Source: Sinorhizobium meliloti
Lineage (GTDB): Bacteria; Pseudomonadota; Alphaproteobacteria; Rhizobiales; Rhizobiaceae
NCBI RefSeq assembly: GCF_035610345.1
Contig: NZ_CP141213.1
Span: 1,736,001 to 1,800,000 of the forward strand
Reading direction: 5' to 3'
Length of the DNA: 64,000 bases
Shown: positions 62,893-64,000 of the stretch, piece by piece
Layout of the letters: every line of letters begins with the position of its first letter
Numbering within the stretch: the first letter of the stretch is position 1
Notes under the pieces: model-generated
What the model was told of the DNA's origin: nothing
The model's input: the letters and a program-made list of their open reading frames with translations, nothing else
The model's database searches: none
Translations under genes and position numbers: made by a program

Positions 62893-64000
62893 ATGACGGA
62901 AAAGCAAATTCTCAAGGTCAACTTTGACGACAAACTTTTCCAAATCGCAATCAACAATCCTGACGATCATATAGCAAAAATCATTCGCAAAAGCGGAAGC
63001 TTTTATGAATCAGAAATCTTGAGATCGCTTCTTTGCTTTGATTTTAAGGACTCTTGGGCCATTGATGTCGGCGCAAATATCGGCAACCACAGCATATTCT
63101 TTTCTGGAGTTCTCGGACTGAGAACATTAGCCATTGAGCCTTCGCCAGAAGCTTCAATGTTGCTGGAAGAGAATATCGAACTGAACGATCTAGTAGAGAA
63201 GATCGTGCCGCGCGCGGTGGCCGCTTGGTCACACAGGACTGCAGGCAGCATCGTTGAGCCCGACGACGCCAACTTGGGAAGAGCGTTTTTCGAAGAAGAT
63301 CCATCCGGCCCCGTGGAAGCCGACACGATAGATTCGTTGGCGGCGGGAAAAGCCGTGGCGCTGCTAAAAATAGACGTCGAAGGGGCTGAACTCCCCGCAC
63401 TGCGGGGCGCATTGAACACAATTAGAGAAGATCAACCTCTTCTCATTATCGAATGTCAGAGCTTTAGGTCGCTTTTCGATGTAAAGTCGGAAATTGGTGG
63501 CCTTGGATATTTTGCAATCGGTCGCTTTAATGCAACACCGACCTATGTCTTCGCTACCGAGGGGCACCTAAAGAATGTCTTTTTTGATGGTCGCTTTAAC
63601 TCACAGGATTATCTTCTAAGTTTAAATGAAGAAAAATATAAAGATCTTCTAATAGACAGACGCATAACCGCACTTAAGCGCGAGCTAGATACTACGAAGC
63701 GCGACGCCGAGACAGTTCGCAAATCGGCTAACGTGCTTAAGACCGAGGCAGACAAGGAAAAGCGCGAGGCCAATAAAGCCAAACTCGAAGCCGAGAAGGC
63801 GAAACTCGAGGCCGACAAAGCCAAACTCGAAGCTGACAAGGCCAAACTCGAGGGCGATAAGGCGAAACTCGAAGCCGACGAAGTTAAACTCGAGATCGAC
63901 AGGATAAAGTTCATCGCGGAAAAGACCAAGTGGGACGCAGAGAAGACCAAGCGCGAGGCTGAGCAGATTCGCAAGCTTGCCAAGGCGGAAATCAGTGCTG
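62893..64000 (+). CDS. FkbM-family methyltransferase with C-terminal coiled-coil repeat (3' truncated by window)
   Basis: At least 369 residues; the frame is open at the window end. It starts at the second of two adjacent ATGs (62890 or 62893), with GAGGA just upstream. Residues ~40-200 are an FkbM SAM-dependent methyltransferase: AIDVGANIGNHSIFFS (motif I), RTLAIEPSPEASMLLEENIELN and LLKIDVEGAELPALRGAL are hallmarks. From about residue 245 the chain is a Lys/Glu/Ala heptad repeat (KLEADKA and variants) that predicts a long coiled coil continuing off the window. It probably methylates a surface glycan; the coiled coil could tether it to a complex. Confidence 0.9.
   Translation, partial: MTEKQILKVNFDDKLFQIAINNPDDHIAKIIRKSGSFYESEILRSLLCFDFKDSWAIDVGANIGNHSIFFSGVLGLRTLAIEPSPEASMLLEENIELNDLVEKIVPRAVAAWSHRTAGSIVEPDDANLGRAFFEEDPSGPVEADTIDSLAAGKAVALLKIDVEGAELPALRGALNTIREDQPLLIIECQSFRSLFDVKSEIGGLGYFAIGRFNATPTYVFATEGHLKNVFFDGRFNSQDYLLSLNEEKYKDLLIDRRITALKRELDTTKRDAETVRKSANVLKTEADKEKREANKAKLEAEKAKLEADKAKLEADKAKLEGDKAKLEADEVKLEIDRIKFIAEKTKWDAEKTKREAEQIRKLAKAEISA
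63781..63906 (+). repeat. 21-bp tandem repeats within the methyltransferase gene
   Basis: Six consecutive 21-bp units start with AAACTCGA (at 63781, 63802, 63823, 63844, 63865 and 63886), encoding heptads such as KLEAEKA, KLEADKA, KLEGDKA, KLEADEV and KLEIDRI. Further weaker units flank them. The phase keeps the reading frame, so copy-number change would lengthen or shorten the coiled coil. Confidence 0.85.

Noticed and set aside
63781..63906. CRISPR-like regular repeats
   Set aside because: The 21-bp units are contiguous without spacers and encode in-frame heptads within a coding sequence.
63609..63983. Ser/Ala/Leu-rich open frame on the minus strand at the window end
   Set aside because: Simply the antisense of the Lys/Glu heptad repeats of the methyltransferase gene.

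Overview
The window looks like part of a megaplasmid or chromid of an alphaproteobacterium of the Rhizobiales, most probably Sinorhizobium/Ensifer (near S. meliloti, S. medicae or S. fredii). Supporting signs are GC-rich coding sequence, tightly overlapping catabolic operons fed by their own ABC importers, a MucR/Ros-type regulator, HWE-type kinases, a K-antigen export cluster of the RkpZ/RkpT/RkpS/RkpR type with an RTX protein on the same side, and many decayed insertion sequences (IS66, IS5, IS21 and IS1595 types). No rRNA gene, convincing tRNA gene, CRISPR array or replication gene was seen. Family and genus calls are from memory and were not searched.

Layout. 0-5.5 kb: the 3' part of a cyclase/ATPase/TPR regulator, a peroxiredoxin and an IS1595 wreck. 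5.8-17.7 kb: one long leftward catabolic operon (DUF1185 protein, alpha/beta hydrolase, flavin reductase, luciferase-like monooxygenase, aldehyde dehydrogenase, NIPSNAP protein, complete polyamine-type ABC importer, succinate-semialdehyde dehydrogenase). A FadR-type GntR gene lies upstream, and matching palindromes precede both. 18-33.5 kb: a patchwork accessory zone with IS66 and IS5 remnants, a LigD tail fragment, a HipBA module, a broken tyrosine recombinase, a VapBC module, an LtrA-type membrane protein, a MucR regulator, a CPA2 antiporter, an HWE histidine kinase, a MucR pseudogene and a membrane protein.

34-46 kb: a second long leftward catabolic operon (ABC importer, HisD-family dehydrogenase, zinc alcohol dehydrogenase, HutC-type GntR regulator, APH-fold kinase-like protein, FMN hydroxy-acid oxidase), with a short-chain dehydrogenase and a divergent HisC-family aminotransferase beside it. 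An identical 13-bp motif sits in both control regions. 46.6-56 kb: a phosphatase, two copies of an unexplained repeat of about 278 bp, an RTX protein, a VOC protein, an MFS-cyclodeaminase deletion fusion, several regulator fragments, a LuxR-type regulator with a degenerate receiver, a NYN protein and a fused nucleotidyltransferase-HEPN protein. 56.9-64 kb: capsule export genes (KpsC-, KpsM-, KpsT- and KpsE-like), a modular glycosyltransferase and an FkbM methyltransferase with a heptad-repeat tail that runs off the window.

The two catabolic operons are the functional core. Each joins uptake, oxidation steps and a local GntR regulator. The first could release succinate semialdehyde from a nitrogen-containing or ester/amide substrate after flavin-dependent oxygenation. 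The second could oxidise a C3 diol or sulfonate, or a histidinol-like amino alcohol. Neither substrate can be fixed from sequence alone.
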